Positions 43,396-54,592 of a DNA stretch of 64,000 nucleotides are shown here, piece by piece. Each line of letters begins with the position of its first letter. Position 1 is the stretch's first letter. The notes beneath the pieces are model-generated. The model did not search any database. It was not told where the DNA came from and saw only the letters and a list, made by a program, of their open reading frames with translations. Source of the DNA: Helianthus annuus (taxonomy: Eukaryota > Streptophyta > Magnoliopsida > Asterales > Asteraceae); contig NC_035445.2 in assembly GCF_002127325.2 (NCBI RefSeq), positions 87,135,912 through 87,199,911 on the forward strand, written 5' to 3'. The position numbers and the translations under genes are program-made.

Positions 43396-45973
43396 TGTAA
43401 CACTCTAGTTACTATTTAACGGTTTTTATATATAAATACCAACAATTAGATGTGTAATTAAGTTTACACATACTATAAAAATACGAGTTTATTAAAACTT
43501 TTACAAATCATAAGTTATTCAACATAAGTGATCGAATTTGTCGTTTAAAAATTTGCGACGAGGAAATGTGCGGAAGCATGTATTTTTATCGTGTTCGGTC
43601 CTTCGATGAGCTTGATCGTCTTCCGGCATCCAAAAAGAACCTACATTTCATAAACATGAAATGCTTTAGTCATACGGGGATTGTAATAAGTCTAAACAAA
43701 TCCGGTAATGACAATGGAAGGAAAAAGAATCCCAACGTTAAACTCTTGATCTCAAAACATGGATTTCCAACTGGTGTAACACCTCGAAAATTTACGTCCA
43801 ATAATGCATTGACACGTGTCATAGGGTTCCGATATGTGAAAACAAACTTTAGAGGGACTAAAGTTGACAAACGGTGAAAACTATGGAACGTAAGGGTCCA
43901 AAGTGTCAACAATGGATAAATAGACTCCATAATAACCCTACATAATGTTTATAACCCTAAACGGATGGATCATGGATCATACGAAGCGGAAAATGCACGA
44001 AAGTGAGGAATTACAAACTATAGGGGCCAAAAGTGTCAACATGTTGAATTTATACCTCTGAGTGATCTTTTGGCAGACCCGAAGCTTTGTAATGCTAAAA
44101 TATACTCACTAGAATATGTGGTAAAAGTTTCATGAAGTTTCGTTATCGTATGAGAAAGTTATGGCCAAAACCGTACTTGAGGGGTTAAAAGCGTCAACGT
44201 CAAATTTCATGGCTTTTCGGGTGAGCGCAAAGTTAACCAAGGACATTACCATGTTGGTAAAAGTCCCAAGGTTCTTAAAAACCAGATTTGAAGGTTTACG
44301 AGTCAAGATAAATAGCCGAAACCTCGCGTGCGAAGACAGGGACCAAAGCTGCAACATTTGAAAAAGTTTGGAACCTGCAGAACCCCAGGCGGCCCGCCTG
44401 GGCTACCTTAAGCGGGCCGCGTTCCCCTGCCAGCATCAGAAAATCGCGAAAATTGTTTTTGGGTCTGTTTTGTGAGTGCATAACAGCTTGCAACACCTCC
44501 CTTTTTCACCAATCAAAGGCCTTGCATGTTGGGACACCTGTTGCACTCTTGTAACACCTGAATTCCCATTTATATCAGATCAAAGCTTCTTTTTTTGAGG
44601 CACTTGTATTGTAAACAAGAACATCACAACTATCAAAACTTCACAAGGCATTCCAGGAGCTTTCTGGTCGTCAAGGCAGCCTCATAGTGCTTTCTAGGCT
44701 TCATTAGGACCTTTGTAAGCATTCATATCATTCTATAATTCGTTCTAGCTTTGATTATTAGCCAAAAGTCAATCCGTTGTTCATATAGTTTGACTTTTCG
44801 ATTAAACGAATTTGGCTCTGTCATTTCTCAAATTGAAACCACTTATATGTTGGTATTTATGTGGGAAACAAACCCTCAAAAGGGTATTCTTTGATTCCCA
44901 CTCTAAGCATGCTATTTGTCGAGTCAAAGTTGTTCTTAAAAAGTCAACAGGAAGCGTTTTTGAGAAATATAGCATAAATGGTAATGTAGATGACATGCAA
45001 TCAGTTTGATCATCAAAAATAACTTTATAATGAATATAAGAATATGTTTTATCATGATCAACTCGACAATCTTTAGTATAAACTCGGATCGTAACCGAAA
45101 GTCTTATAAAATGACTTTTTCGTTGACTCTCGATTCGGATCCATGCATGCATGTTTGAGATCTGTATTAGAGTTTATTTTTGACCATTTTTATTTATGTA
45201 TGACTCTCTGGAATTTTTACAACTTGAGTCTATGCTTAATCGATTCATATGCATGTTTCCGATTTATGCTTAAAGTTGACTATTTTGCCCTTTTTGATAT
45301 AAAACGTGATTTTTGGAAAAGTGAAAGAGTAGAAATCTTTATTTCTGAATTATAAACTTGCACCGAAAATTTGAGACCAGTTGGAGGTCCAGATTTTGAG
45401 TTATGGCCGATATCGTAAAACTATATCTTTTTGTTAAATAAACGGCGCATTTAGCGTATAACCTATTTAAGGCCACCTTTTGGTATAAAACTTTTTACCC
45501 ACTGATGTTATATAATATTCTGGGATTTTTGAAGATTTTTATTTAATTTTTGGCTGATCGTATCATAGGTCGCTAAGTTGATTCGGTTAATGCCGGTTTT
45601 GACCTTTTAAGCCATAAAATGAGTTTTATAAATCCTTTTGACCCCAAACCTTTTTCTACTGATTTTATTTGTTAAATAGATTATTTTGAGCATTCTGGAA
45701 ATATAAAAATCTCAGCTTTCTTTTGAAAACCCGGAAACGGCTCTAAATCGCATTTTAAGCGTTTTTAGCGCATAGTATGCGTTATACACATATTTAACAT
45801 ATAAGGGTTATACCTACTGATGTATTTAGCATATTTTTATAAAATAACAGTAAGTATAAATTTATGAACTCAGATTTCCAGTTTTGACATTTTTAGCCCT
45901 TGTGAAATTACCAAAATACCCCTACGGTGCATAGTTTGATTTTAAATGATAAGTTTTGTAAACGGGTCATACC
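43396..45973 (+). repeat. 5' LTR of gypsy A, first part
   Basis: Starts TGTAACACTC. Contains a 19-nt palindrome (44384-44402, stem CCCAGGCGG), a possible TATA motif TTTATATC (44569-44576) and a G-box in GACACGTGTC (43811-43820). Interrupted by element B at the target ATACC (45969-45973). Confidence 0.8.
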
Positions 45974-48793
45974 TGTAACACCCCGTGTTTTCCTAAAGTC
46001 AAAGTCAAAGTCAAGTGTTGACTGTTGTTGGAATTAAAGATCAATAAAGATTAATTTCATTTTAGTTTCATTTTGATTTTCATATTATTTGGAGTAAGTG
46101 TTGTATAATCAAACTAATCGGCCGATAATCGAACTGTGAATCAACGACCGACTGTGAATGATAGGAAGTAACAATGCAATAAAGCTAGTCAATCAATAAT
46201 CAAGCTAATCAAATCAATCATCAAACTCAAGTGTGGGGATTTTAGTACTTTTTATACGTGTGTGTGTGCCTTATGTGTTACTTGTGCATGTTTACTTTTA
46301 TGTTAAAGTGTGTGGTGAATCAATCAAATCAATCAAGACTCAAAGGTGAATCAAACTCAATGGAAATCGAACCCGAAATGGTTGTAAGGATGCTTGTATG
46401 TTAGATATAGTAGTTGGGACTAAAAGTAATTTGATTAGGAATTCTATCATTCTCAAATCATCGTTCATCGAAGTCGAAATATCAAAAATCGTCGCAAAAC
46501 ACTCAAAACCAGGCTAGCCGATCGAACAGGGCAACCTGATCGAACAGGCTAGCCGATCGAACAGGGCAACCTGATCGAACAGGCAAGCCGATCGAACAGG
46601 CTGTTCGATCGGACAGCCGCTCGATCAGGGATGCTGTTCGATCAGCTGACCCTTTCCTCTTTTGGAAGCCTATAAATAGGGCTGTCCTTGTCAAACTTTC
46701 CACTTTTGGAAAAGCTCTGACCGACCAGCCTCTTCTTCTCACTAAATCTCAGATTTCTCTCAAACCGGTAAGTATTTCGCTCTAATCCTTGTACGTTTTT
46801 GTTCATTAATCGATTCTCCATCTTTCTGTCTTTCAAAACTTGGATTTCATCCACGAAATCACCAAGATCTAGGTGTTCTTGGATGATGTCATCATGTGTT
46901 CTTCAAGAACACTAAGTTTTGACATCATTCCACCATGAATAGCTTAGATCTAACCGATTTCCACATAAATAACCTAAAATCTTCCAAAGATCTTAACATT
47001 TCACGGTGGAAAAGGATTGGAAGATGGGTTTTCATCTATCTTTCAACTCTTTTACACTCAAAAAGGTGAAAACGAGACTTGAACCGATTTATAAACCATT
47101 CTAAACGAACACATGGTTCAAGATTCGGGTTCTACCGAGAGATATACCGATTTCGGGTTAAACGTTAAACTTGGGTTCCAAACCGTCTCTGGCCGAGCTT
47201 GGGTGATTCCTGCTCGAGTCAGTAGACTAAGTAGGACTTCAGCTTTGTGGTTCAACTCGTAGTCAAAATATCTCTAAAACATCAACAACTAACGGGAATA
47301 GCCAAGTGTAAGTGATAGGTTAACCGAATCGAGAAGCTGGCCGAACGGCTAGGCTGTTCGATCGAACAGCCCAACCGAACGACTACGCCAGCCGATCGGC
47401 TAGGCTAACCGATCGACTAGCATCTGTGCCCACAAACTCACAAGGTGTAGTATTGAGTGAGTTCTGTTCGATCGATCGAGCCACTCGATTGTGATCATCA
47501 CTACTCGAATCATGAGATACTACACTTCAAGACACTTAGACTTTTCGAAACATTGGAATGTCACCCGATCGAGCATGCCAACCGATCGAGTGACAGACTT
47601 GAAAACAATGAAGTGCTAACCGATCGGTTGGGCTAACCGATCGAACAGCTGTTCGATCGGCCAACTTGAAAGGTAGTACAACCATCATACGCAAACACAT
47701 CCTTCTCATCAAAGGAAGAAACAATCCACTTGAAGGAACCAGCCGATCGAGCCAGCCGGCCGATCGAATGGATGTTCGAACGGACTTTCAAACCAATCGA
47801 ACAGCCCACTCGATCGAACAGCTGTCCGATCGATTGGTCTATCCGATCCAGTTTCCACTGTTCACTTTTCCGCATTTCTCATCGTATTGTTATCGAACTA
47901 TTCAGGCTAACCTATTCTCAGTGCTCCTTTCAATCCACGATCAACCACTGTGAGTATACTCGATCCCTTTTTGCTTTCAGCACTTTTGGGTGTTACATAC
48001 GTAATCTATCAAATTCACAAATAACACAAACTATTTGAACGCTAACCTACTTGCATGTATTACTTGTCTAAATGATTGCTGTTTATTATGTTTACACGTG
48101 GAGTGCTATCTACCTGCTTTAGCAACGTAGTACTATAGTTTGGACTCAGCACCCGTTCACACGGGGGGTTGCTAAGGACAATTACTTGCATGGATTACGG
48201 TGGTAATCATGTATTGCGAACTGTCTCGGACAGTCAACTTGAAGTCGTTGGTATCGATGGTCCCATGTTGATAATTTACATGCATCGTTTGCCCTTGTGT
48301 ACGTGCTTGGTTATGCGTAAACTATTCGAACTTTATATGCTATATCAAACTTGTGTACTCACCTTTACATTATATGTATTGACTTTTATTTTAACGTATG
48401 TGACAGGTGTTTAAGCTACTAGCGTGCTAGGGAAGCGAGGCAATAATAAGCTTCTAGGAGCCTGTGACCTTAGGACAGTGTCCACATACCTGCTCCAGGG
48501 TCATAATTATCTGTAGATCTTGTACTGGCACCTGTAGTCAGTAAGATCTATAGTTAACCGTCTAGAAGTCTTAAAACAATATTTAATTCGGTCTGTAATA
48601 ACTAAGAATTTGAGTTGTCGGAACAGTTCCCATATTGTTTAGTTGATTTCTATGATAACTTGTTATTATTTGGGACACGGTATGGGACGTGTTATATAAC
48701 TGAATTGTATGATAGTTGTTATGGAAACTTCTGAACAATCTGTTTCGCTCAGTGCCGCGCCCCGATGATTCCGCCATCGGTTGGGGTGTGACA
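45974..48793 (+). repeat. 5' LTR of gypsy B, 2820 bp
   Basis: TGTAACACC start and GTGTGACA end. TATAAATA at 46671-46678 is preceded by a cluster of CGATCGA/TTCGATC palindromes (46515-46650), and a second cluster lies at 47335-47850 in the transcribed part. A 17-nt palindrome GTGTTCTTCAAGAACAC is at 46896-46912. Short frames seen here exist only because of these repeats. Confidence 0.95.
46671..46678 (+). promoter_or_regulatory. TATA box in the 5' LTR of gypsy B
   Basis: TATAAATA in GC-containing context about 700 bp into the LTR; the same motif is at 55290-55297 in the 3' LTR. Confidence 0.8.
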
Positions 48794-48796
48794 GAT

Positions 48797-48809
48797 TGGT
48801 ATCAGAGCC
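48797..48809 (+). promoter_or_regulatory. Primer binding site of gypsy B, initiator tRNA-Met type
   Basis: TGGTATCAGAGCC three bases after the LTR. Confidence 0.95.
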
Positions 48810-49894
48810 ATAACTATAGGGAATTAGGTTAGACACGATCTAGTCCGGATCGCTGTCTTAGAGACCTAGACTATAGCCAGGAACCAAGAGACCAAGTTTA
48901 TGTGCTTATTTTATGTGTTCCCTTCTATTCTATCATTACATCCGAACTCCGAGCCAAATTTTGTAGTTTGGACGGGATTAGGAGTGAAACCCGCGAATTC
49001 CTGCCTAAATTACAAATTTTTGTCAATTATTTTGTGTGATTTTCTATCAACAAACGGGGGAGAATTATACCAAATCAGGGCTGAAACCCTTAATTTGATG
49101 AAAACTTTCCTCTAAATTTTCTTAAAACAAGGAAGAAATTGCTGAGCTAGGGGTGAAACCCTAACCTTGGCAGTTATTCCAACTTTATTTTATCTCGCCA
49201 AGGCAATTGACGGACTCCAACGACCTGAACTCACGAGTATGGTCTAGAATGCGCATGCATAATGCCCAAGAATCGAGGCAGAAACATGTCCCCTAGAGTC
49301 GAAAGTGACGACAAGTCAACTGTGAATAGTTAAATTGCCATGGTTAGTCAAAGTCTAGTAGCCGCAGACAATCCATTTTCCGATTTTGAGTGTTGCTTCG
49401 TTGATTTTATATGATTTACCTGTTTATGTGTTTTAAGATTCGTTGGTTGCTCCATTTGTTGTCGATCTGCGTGACCTTTGTTGCTATCCTATCTCGATTC
49501 GAACCCCTGTTGATGTGATCTAAACGAAACCAATATACTATGCTACACTACACCATACTATGCTGCTCGACGTATTGAACGCGACCGCTATACTCAAAAC
49601 TTAGAGGCGGTTAGGAAACTAAGTGTGCTGCTGTGTACGGTTAAGAGGATTACATGACATTACTTGCCTCTGTGATAAAATTGCGTACGTGTTTAGGAAA
49701 TTAAGTGCTCTATTTGCTTAATTGCTTATGTGTCCTAATTGCTTCTGTGCTTATGTGCCTCTATGATGATGTGCTTATGTGTTTATATGTGTTACGTGAC
49801 GTGAGATGCGACGTGATTCTAAGCTTTAGTAAACTAAGACGTGCGAGATTCGAATTCGTTGTGTTGAGTCCTATGGCGATGTCTATTGCAGACC
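48810..49894 (+). other. Leader of gypsy B with repeated small hairpins
   Basis: About 1.1 kb without a domain-bearing frame. GG(N)(G/C)TGAAACCC occurs at 48981, 49078 and 49148; in the last two it forms stems (CAAAT..GGG with CCC..ATTTG; TAGGG with CCCTA) around a TGAAA loop. The remainder has many short upstream ATGs. Confidence 0.6.
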
Positions 49895-52800
49895 ATGTCG
49901 TCATCATCAAGAATTCGCCAAAACCTTTCTCGTCAGGAAAAGAGAGACCGACGTCTCGCCAAGCTCATCTCAAGGTCTGTAGCGAAAGCTGTCAGTGAGG
50001 TGTACGAAAACACCAGCAAGTCGTCGGAAGAATCCCGAACCCTCACTGAACCCAGCAAAGCTCCGTTCAGTTTCAAGCAATTTAAGGCGTGTGGACCGAA
50101 GGAGTTCACCGGTGAAGAGGGCCCTACAGGCTTATTTCACTGGTTTGACTCTGTGGAAGTTACCCTTCGCCAAAGCGGATGCCCGGATCATCTTCGAACT
50201 CTCAATGCTACCGGTGTCTTCCAGTCGCGGGCATTGGACTGGTGGACAGCCGAAAGGAATAAGCGCGGGAACGACGCTGCCTACGAGCTGACGTGGGAGG
50301 AACTGAAGGCTATCATGCTGGACGAGTTCTGTCCTCCCCACGAACGCCAAAAGTTGGAGGATGAGTTCTGGACCATCAAGCAGAAGGAGGGCGACAACGC
50401 TGGTCTCACCGCCCGTTTCAAACAACTAAGCATTATCTGTCCAGACCAGGTCAAGACTCCCGAGATGACCATCAAGAAATACATCCGTGCTCTTCCGGAT
50501 TGTGTTGCAGATTATGTGTTCGCCGCCAAACCCGCATCAATCGAGGAAACCTACCTACTCGCTGCTGAGATTAACGACAAGCGAGTTAAGGCTGGTGTCT
50601 GGGATAAGCCATCCAAGTCGTTGCATCAAGTTACTGCCGCATCAACCGACAACCCTACTGCTCAAGCCTCCAAGTCCTCGAGAAGAAGAAAGAAGAACAA
50701 GAATTGCGCCGCCGCAACCAATGCTGCTCCTCTTCAGTCAGTGCCACCACAACAGCAACAGCCACAGCGCACTGCGCCAGTGATCAATGCGCCGCCGGCT
50801 AAGCGTGCGTACACCGGCCCCCACCCACTCTGTGCTACGTGTTCTTATCATCACCCGGTGGGTGTGGCCTGCCGTTACTGTGCCCACTGCAACGTTTACG
50901 GGCATTTCACTGCGAATTGCCGCTATGGTCCTCGTCAAACGCAAGCTCAAGCCGCTGTTAACCAAGCCCTGCTACCTGCTCCTCAAGCTCCTCAAGCTGC
51001 ACAGGCCCCGGCAAACAATGTTCGGACCTGCTTTGCATGTGGTGACCCTAACCACTTCGCAAACCGGTGCCCGAACAGGGTGGTGAAACAAGAAGCTCAA
51101 CAACCCCAGCAACAACAACAGCAGCCTCAACAACAAGCCGCTCACGCCAGAACTTTCAACATCAACGCACGCCAGGCTCAAGCTGATAACAACGTGGTCA
51201 ATGGTACGTTCCTTGTGAATGGTATATATGCATCACGTTTGTTTGATACTGGAGCCGATAACTGCTTTGTGTCATTTGAATTTGAGAAGCTTCTTAGACG
51301 TAAGCGCTCTTATCTTTCGTCACCTTTCGAAGTAGAAATCGCTACCGGAAGAACCATTGCTGTCAATTCTGTGCTCCGTGATTGTACTCTCGAGCTCAAC
51401 AATCATATATTCCCGATTAATCTCATTCCAATGCAGCTCGGAAGTTTCGATGTCATAGTAGGCATGGACTTTCTTCGTGAAAACCATGCTGAAGTTGTGT
51501 GTTCCGATAAGATGATTCGTTTTGTGCTAGCTAGTGGTGATATTCTATGTGTTTATGGTGAAACTACTGCGAAAGATCTCAAGCTCATGTCCTGTCTTCA
51601 AGCTCGCAAATATCTCCGCAAGGAATATCGAGCCTTCTTGGCCAACATTGTTGTAGCAGAGACGGACAAGAAAAGGAAAGTTGAAGTCAAGGATGTTCCC
51701 GTTGTCCGAGAATTTCCTCAGGTGTTCCCTGATGATCTTCCTGGATTACCTCCAAGTCGTGATATCGACTTTCGAATCGACCTTATTCCAGGAGCTAACC
51801 CAGTGGCCAAAGCTCCGTATCGACTCGCTCCATCTGAGATGCGAGAACTCTCAAACCAACTCCAAGAGTTACTTGAAAAAGGCTTCATTCGCCCGAGCAC
51901 TTCTCCATGGGGCGCACCAGTGCTTTTCGTCAAAAAGAAGGACGGGTCGTTTCGAATGTGCATCGATTACCGGGAATTGAACAAGCTGACCATCAAGAAC
52001 CGATACCCCTTACCAAGAATCGATGATCTGTTTGACCAACTACAAGGTGCTCAGTGTTTCTCCAAGATTGATCTACGTTCAGGCTACCATCAGTTGCGGA
52101 TTCAAGAGGAAGACATACCCAAAACCGCTTTTCGAACCCGGTACGGCCACTACGAATTTGTTGTCATGCCTTTTGGTTTGACCAACGCACCCGCGGTCTT
52201 CATGGATCTGATGAATCGCGTGTGTAAGCCGTTCTTAGACCGTTTCGTCATTGTATTTATCGACGACGTCCTGATCTATTCCAGATCGAGGGCCGAACAT
52301 GCGCAGCATTTGCGATTGGTTCTCGAGTTGCTTCAGGGAAACCAACTCTACGCCAAATTCTCCAAGTGTGAGTTCTGGTTGGAGGAGGTTCAATTTCTGG
52401 GTCATATTGTGAATAGTCGGGGTATACACGTTGATCCTGCAAAGATTGAGGCAGTCAAGGGATGGGTTACGCCAAAGAATCCGTCAGAAGTTCGCTCTTT
52501 TCTCGGATTAGCCGGTTACTACCGACGATTCATCGAAGGATTCTCAAAGATTGCTGTACCGCTTACCTCCCTTACTCATAAAGACAAGCCTTTTGTGTGG
52601 GGAACCGCGCAGGAGACTGCTTTCCAAACCCTCAAACACATGCTGTGCCATGCACCAGTTCTTACACTGCCGGACGGAAGCGATGACTTCGTTGTCTATT
52701 GTGATGCTTCAAACCTTGGACTTGGCTGTGTTCTCATGCAACGAGACAAGGTTATAGCTTACGCATCTCGACAGCTCAAAATCCACGAGAAGAACTATAC

Positions 52801-54505
52801 AACCCATGACCTCGAGCTAGGCGCAGTTGTCTTTGCCTTAAAGATTTGGCGACACTACCTGTATGGTACAAAGTGTACGATCTTCACCGATCACAAGAGC
52901 CTACAACATATCTTTAACCAGAGAGAACTCAATATGCGTCAACGCCGATGGGTAGAACTTCTCAACGATTACGACTGTGAGATCCGTTATCACCCAGGCA
53001 AGGCGAATGTAGTTGCAGACGCCCTCAGCAGAAAGAATTACGTGATAGGTGTTCGAAACATTCAGGCTCAGTATAACCTCGAAGCTCTCATCCGCGAAGC
53101 ACAACACGCTTGCTTTAACGAGCGTACGTTGAAGAAAGAACGAATCTATCACGACGGAACTCAGCTCGTGAGCAAAGCCAACGGGATATTCTATTATCTG
53201 GACCGAATCTGGGTTCCGAGGAGGACAGATTTGCGAAAGATCATCATGAACGAAGCCCACAAATCCCGATATTCCATTCATCCCGGTGCGGACAAAATGT
53301 ACCAGGACCTTCGCTACAAGTACTGGTGGCCTGGGATGAAAAGGGATATTGCTCTTTATGTTGGTAGCTGTTTAACTTGTGCAAGAGTCAAGGCTGAACA
53401 CCAAAGACCTTCAGGCTTACTCGAACAACCGCCGATACCCGTATGGAAGTGGGAAAGCATAGCTATGGATTTCATAACTAAGCTTCCGACCACGCCATCA
53501 GGTCACGACAGTATTTGGGTTATAGTCGACCGTCTAACCAAATCAGCCCACTTTCTGCCAATACGAGAAGACTATAAGGTGGCCAAACTAGCCCAAATCT
53601 ACACCGACGAGATCATTAAGAATCATGGTACGCCTCGAGACATCATTTCTGATCGCGATGCTCGGTTTACATCGAGATTGTGGGAAACTTTTCAAGCAGC
53701 TCTTGGTACGACGCTGAATTTGAGTACCGCATTCCACCCGCAAACCGACGGGCAGACTGAAAGAACGATTCGTACTATTGAAGACATGCTCCGTGCGTGT
53801 GTTATCGATTTTGGTGGTAGTTGGAGCAAACACCTACCGTTGGTCGAATTTTCGTACAATAATAGCTATCACTCCAGCATCGAAATGGCACCTTTCGAAG
53901 CCTTGTATGGTAGGAGATGTCGCTCGCCTATTGTATGGCACGAGGTCGGTCATTCACAATTGACTGGGCCCGAGATTCTGCAAGAAACGACTGACAAGAT
54001 CCACCAGATAAGGGAAAATTTGGTAAAGGCCCGGGACAGACAAAAGATGTACGCCGATAAACGACGCAAGCCCCGCGAATTTACAGTTGGCGACTACGTG
54101 CTCCTAAAGGTATCACCTTGGAAGGGAGTAGTCCGATTCGGCAAAAGAGGGAAACCTGCGCCTCGATTTGTTGGACCTTTTAAGATTCTGGAAAGGATCG
54201 GTAAAGTTGCCTACAAACTCGAATTACCGGAGGAACTCAGCAATGTCCACCCGACTTTCCATATTTCAAACCTTCGAAAATGCGTAGCCGACCACGACGC
54301 AATAATACCACTCGACGATCTTCAGGTCAATGAGACGCTACACTTCGTGGAAAAGCCTGTCGAAATCATGGACCGACAGACCAAGCAACTCAGACGCTCT
54401 CGCATTCCTATTGTAAAAGTACGATGGGAAGGCAAACGAGGCGCGGAGTTCACTTGGGAACTCGAAAGTGACATGAAGGCCAAGTACCCGCAGTTGTTCA
54501 GATAG
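49895..54505 (+). CDS. Gag-Pol polyprotein of gypsy B
   Basis: 1536 codons from ATG 49895. Order: Gag capsid region (about 40-240; [14 protein letters not shown]), basic linker, zinc knuckles ([14 protein letters not shown] and [14 protein letters not shown]), aspartic protease (DTGAD, Asp451), reverse transcriptase (Asp726 in KIDLRSGYH, Asp790-Asp791 in FIDDVLIYS), RNase H (YCDASNLG...DHKSLQHIF), integrase with HHCC zinc region and DD35E triad (Asp1192, Asp1253, Glu1289, in MDFI, SDRD and QTER), and a C-terminal region ending [19 protein letters not shown] that matches a chromodomain-like tail thought to guide integration to heterochromatin. All catalytic residues are present with no stop or frameshift. 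Gag and pol are in one frame, as in Tekay-type elements. I chose this ATG because the codon upstream at 49886 is TTG. Confidence 0.97.
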   Translation: MSSSSRIRQNLSRQEKRDRRLAKLISRSVAKAVSEVYENTSKSSEESRTLTEPSKAPFSFKQFKACGPKEFTGEEGPTGLFHWFDSVEVTLRQSGCPDHLRTLNATGVFQSRALDWWTAERNKRGNDAAYELTWEELKAIMLDEFCPPHERQKLEDEFWTIKQKEGDNAGLTARFKQLSIICPDQVKTPEMTIKKYIRALPDCVADYVFAAKPASIEETYLLAAEINDKRVKAGVWDKPSKSLHQVTAASTDNPTAQASKSSRRRKKNKNCAAATNAAPLQSVPPQQQQPQRTAPVINAPPAKRAYTGPHPLCATCSYHHPVGVACRYCAHCNVYGHFTANCRYGPRQTQAQAAVNQALLPAPQAPQAAQAPANNVRTCFACGDPNHFANRCPNRVVKQEAQQPQQQQQQPQQQAAHARTFNINARQAQADNNVVNGTFLVNGIYASRLFDTGADNCFVSFEFEKLLRRKRSYLSSPFEVEIATGRTIAVNSVLRDCTLELNNHIFPINLIPMQLGSFDVIVGMDFLRENHAEVVCSDKMIRFVLASGDILCVYGETTAKDLKLMSCLQARKYLRKEYRAFLANIVVAETDKKRKVEVKDVPVVREFPQVFPDDLPGLPPSRDIDFRIDLIPGANPVAKAPYRLAPSEMRELSNQLQELLEKGFIRPSTSPWGAPVLFVKKKDGSFRMCIDYRELNKLTIKNRYPLPRIDDLFDQLQGAQCFSKIDLRSGYHQLRIQEEDIPKTAFRTRYGHYEFVVMPFGLTNAPAVFMDLMNRVCKPFLDRFVIVFIDDVLIYSRSRAEHAQHLRLVLELLQGNQLYAKFSKCEFWLEEVQFLGHIVNSRGIHVDPAKIEAVKGWVTPKNPSEVRSFLGLAGYYRRFIEGFSKIAVPLTSLTHKDKPFVWGTAQETAFQTLKHMLCHAPVLTLPDGSDDFVVYCDASNLGLGCVLMQRDKVIAYASRQLKIHEKNYTTHDLELGAVVFALKIWRHYLYGTKCTIFTDHKSLQHIFNQRELNMRQRRWVELLNDYDCEIRYHPGKANVVADALSRKNYVIGVRNIQAQYNLEALIREAQHACFNERTLKKERIYHDGTQLVSKANGIFYYLDRIWVPRRTDLRKIIMNEAHKSRYSIHPGADKMYQDLRYKYWWPGMKRDIALYVGSCLTCARVKAEHQRPSGLLEQPPIPVWKWESIAMDFITKLPTTPSGHDSIWVIVDRLTKSAHFLPIREDYKVAKLAQIYTDEIIKNHGTPRDIISDRDARFTSRLWETFQAALGTTLNLSTAFHPQTDGQTERTIRTIEDMLRACVIDFGGSWSKHLPLVEFSYNNSYHSSIEMAPFEALYGRRCRSPIVWHEVGHSQLTGPEILQETTDKIHQIRENLVKARDRQKMYADKRRKPREFTVGDYVLLKVSPWKGVVRFGKRGKPAPRFVGPFKILERIGKVAYKLELPEELSNVHPTFHISNLRKCVADHDAIIPLDDLQVNETLHFVEKPVEIMDRQTKQLRRSRIPIVKVRWEGKRGAEFTWELESDMKAKYPQLFR

Positions 54506-54578
54506 ATCTGAAGTATCAAATTGGTAAAATCACACGGCGATGTACGGTTCTCGGCCTAATTTCGGGACGAAATTCCCT

Positions 54579-54590
54579 AAAGGAGGGGAG
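54579..54590 (+). promoter_or_regulatory. Polypurine tract of gypsy B
   Basis: AAAGGAGGGGAG just before the 3' LTR start at 54593. Confidence 0.9.
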
Positions 54591-54592
54591 AC

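Noticed and set aside
46503..47875. Minus-strand frames with repeated DRTA/SIGL words in the gypsy B LTRs
   Set aside because: By-products of CGATCG palindromes, present identically in both LTRs and without domains.
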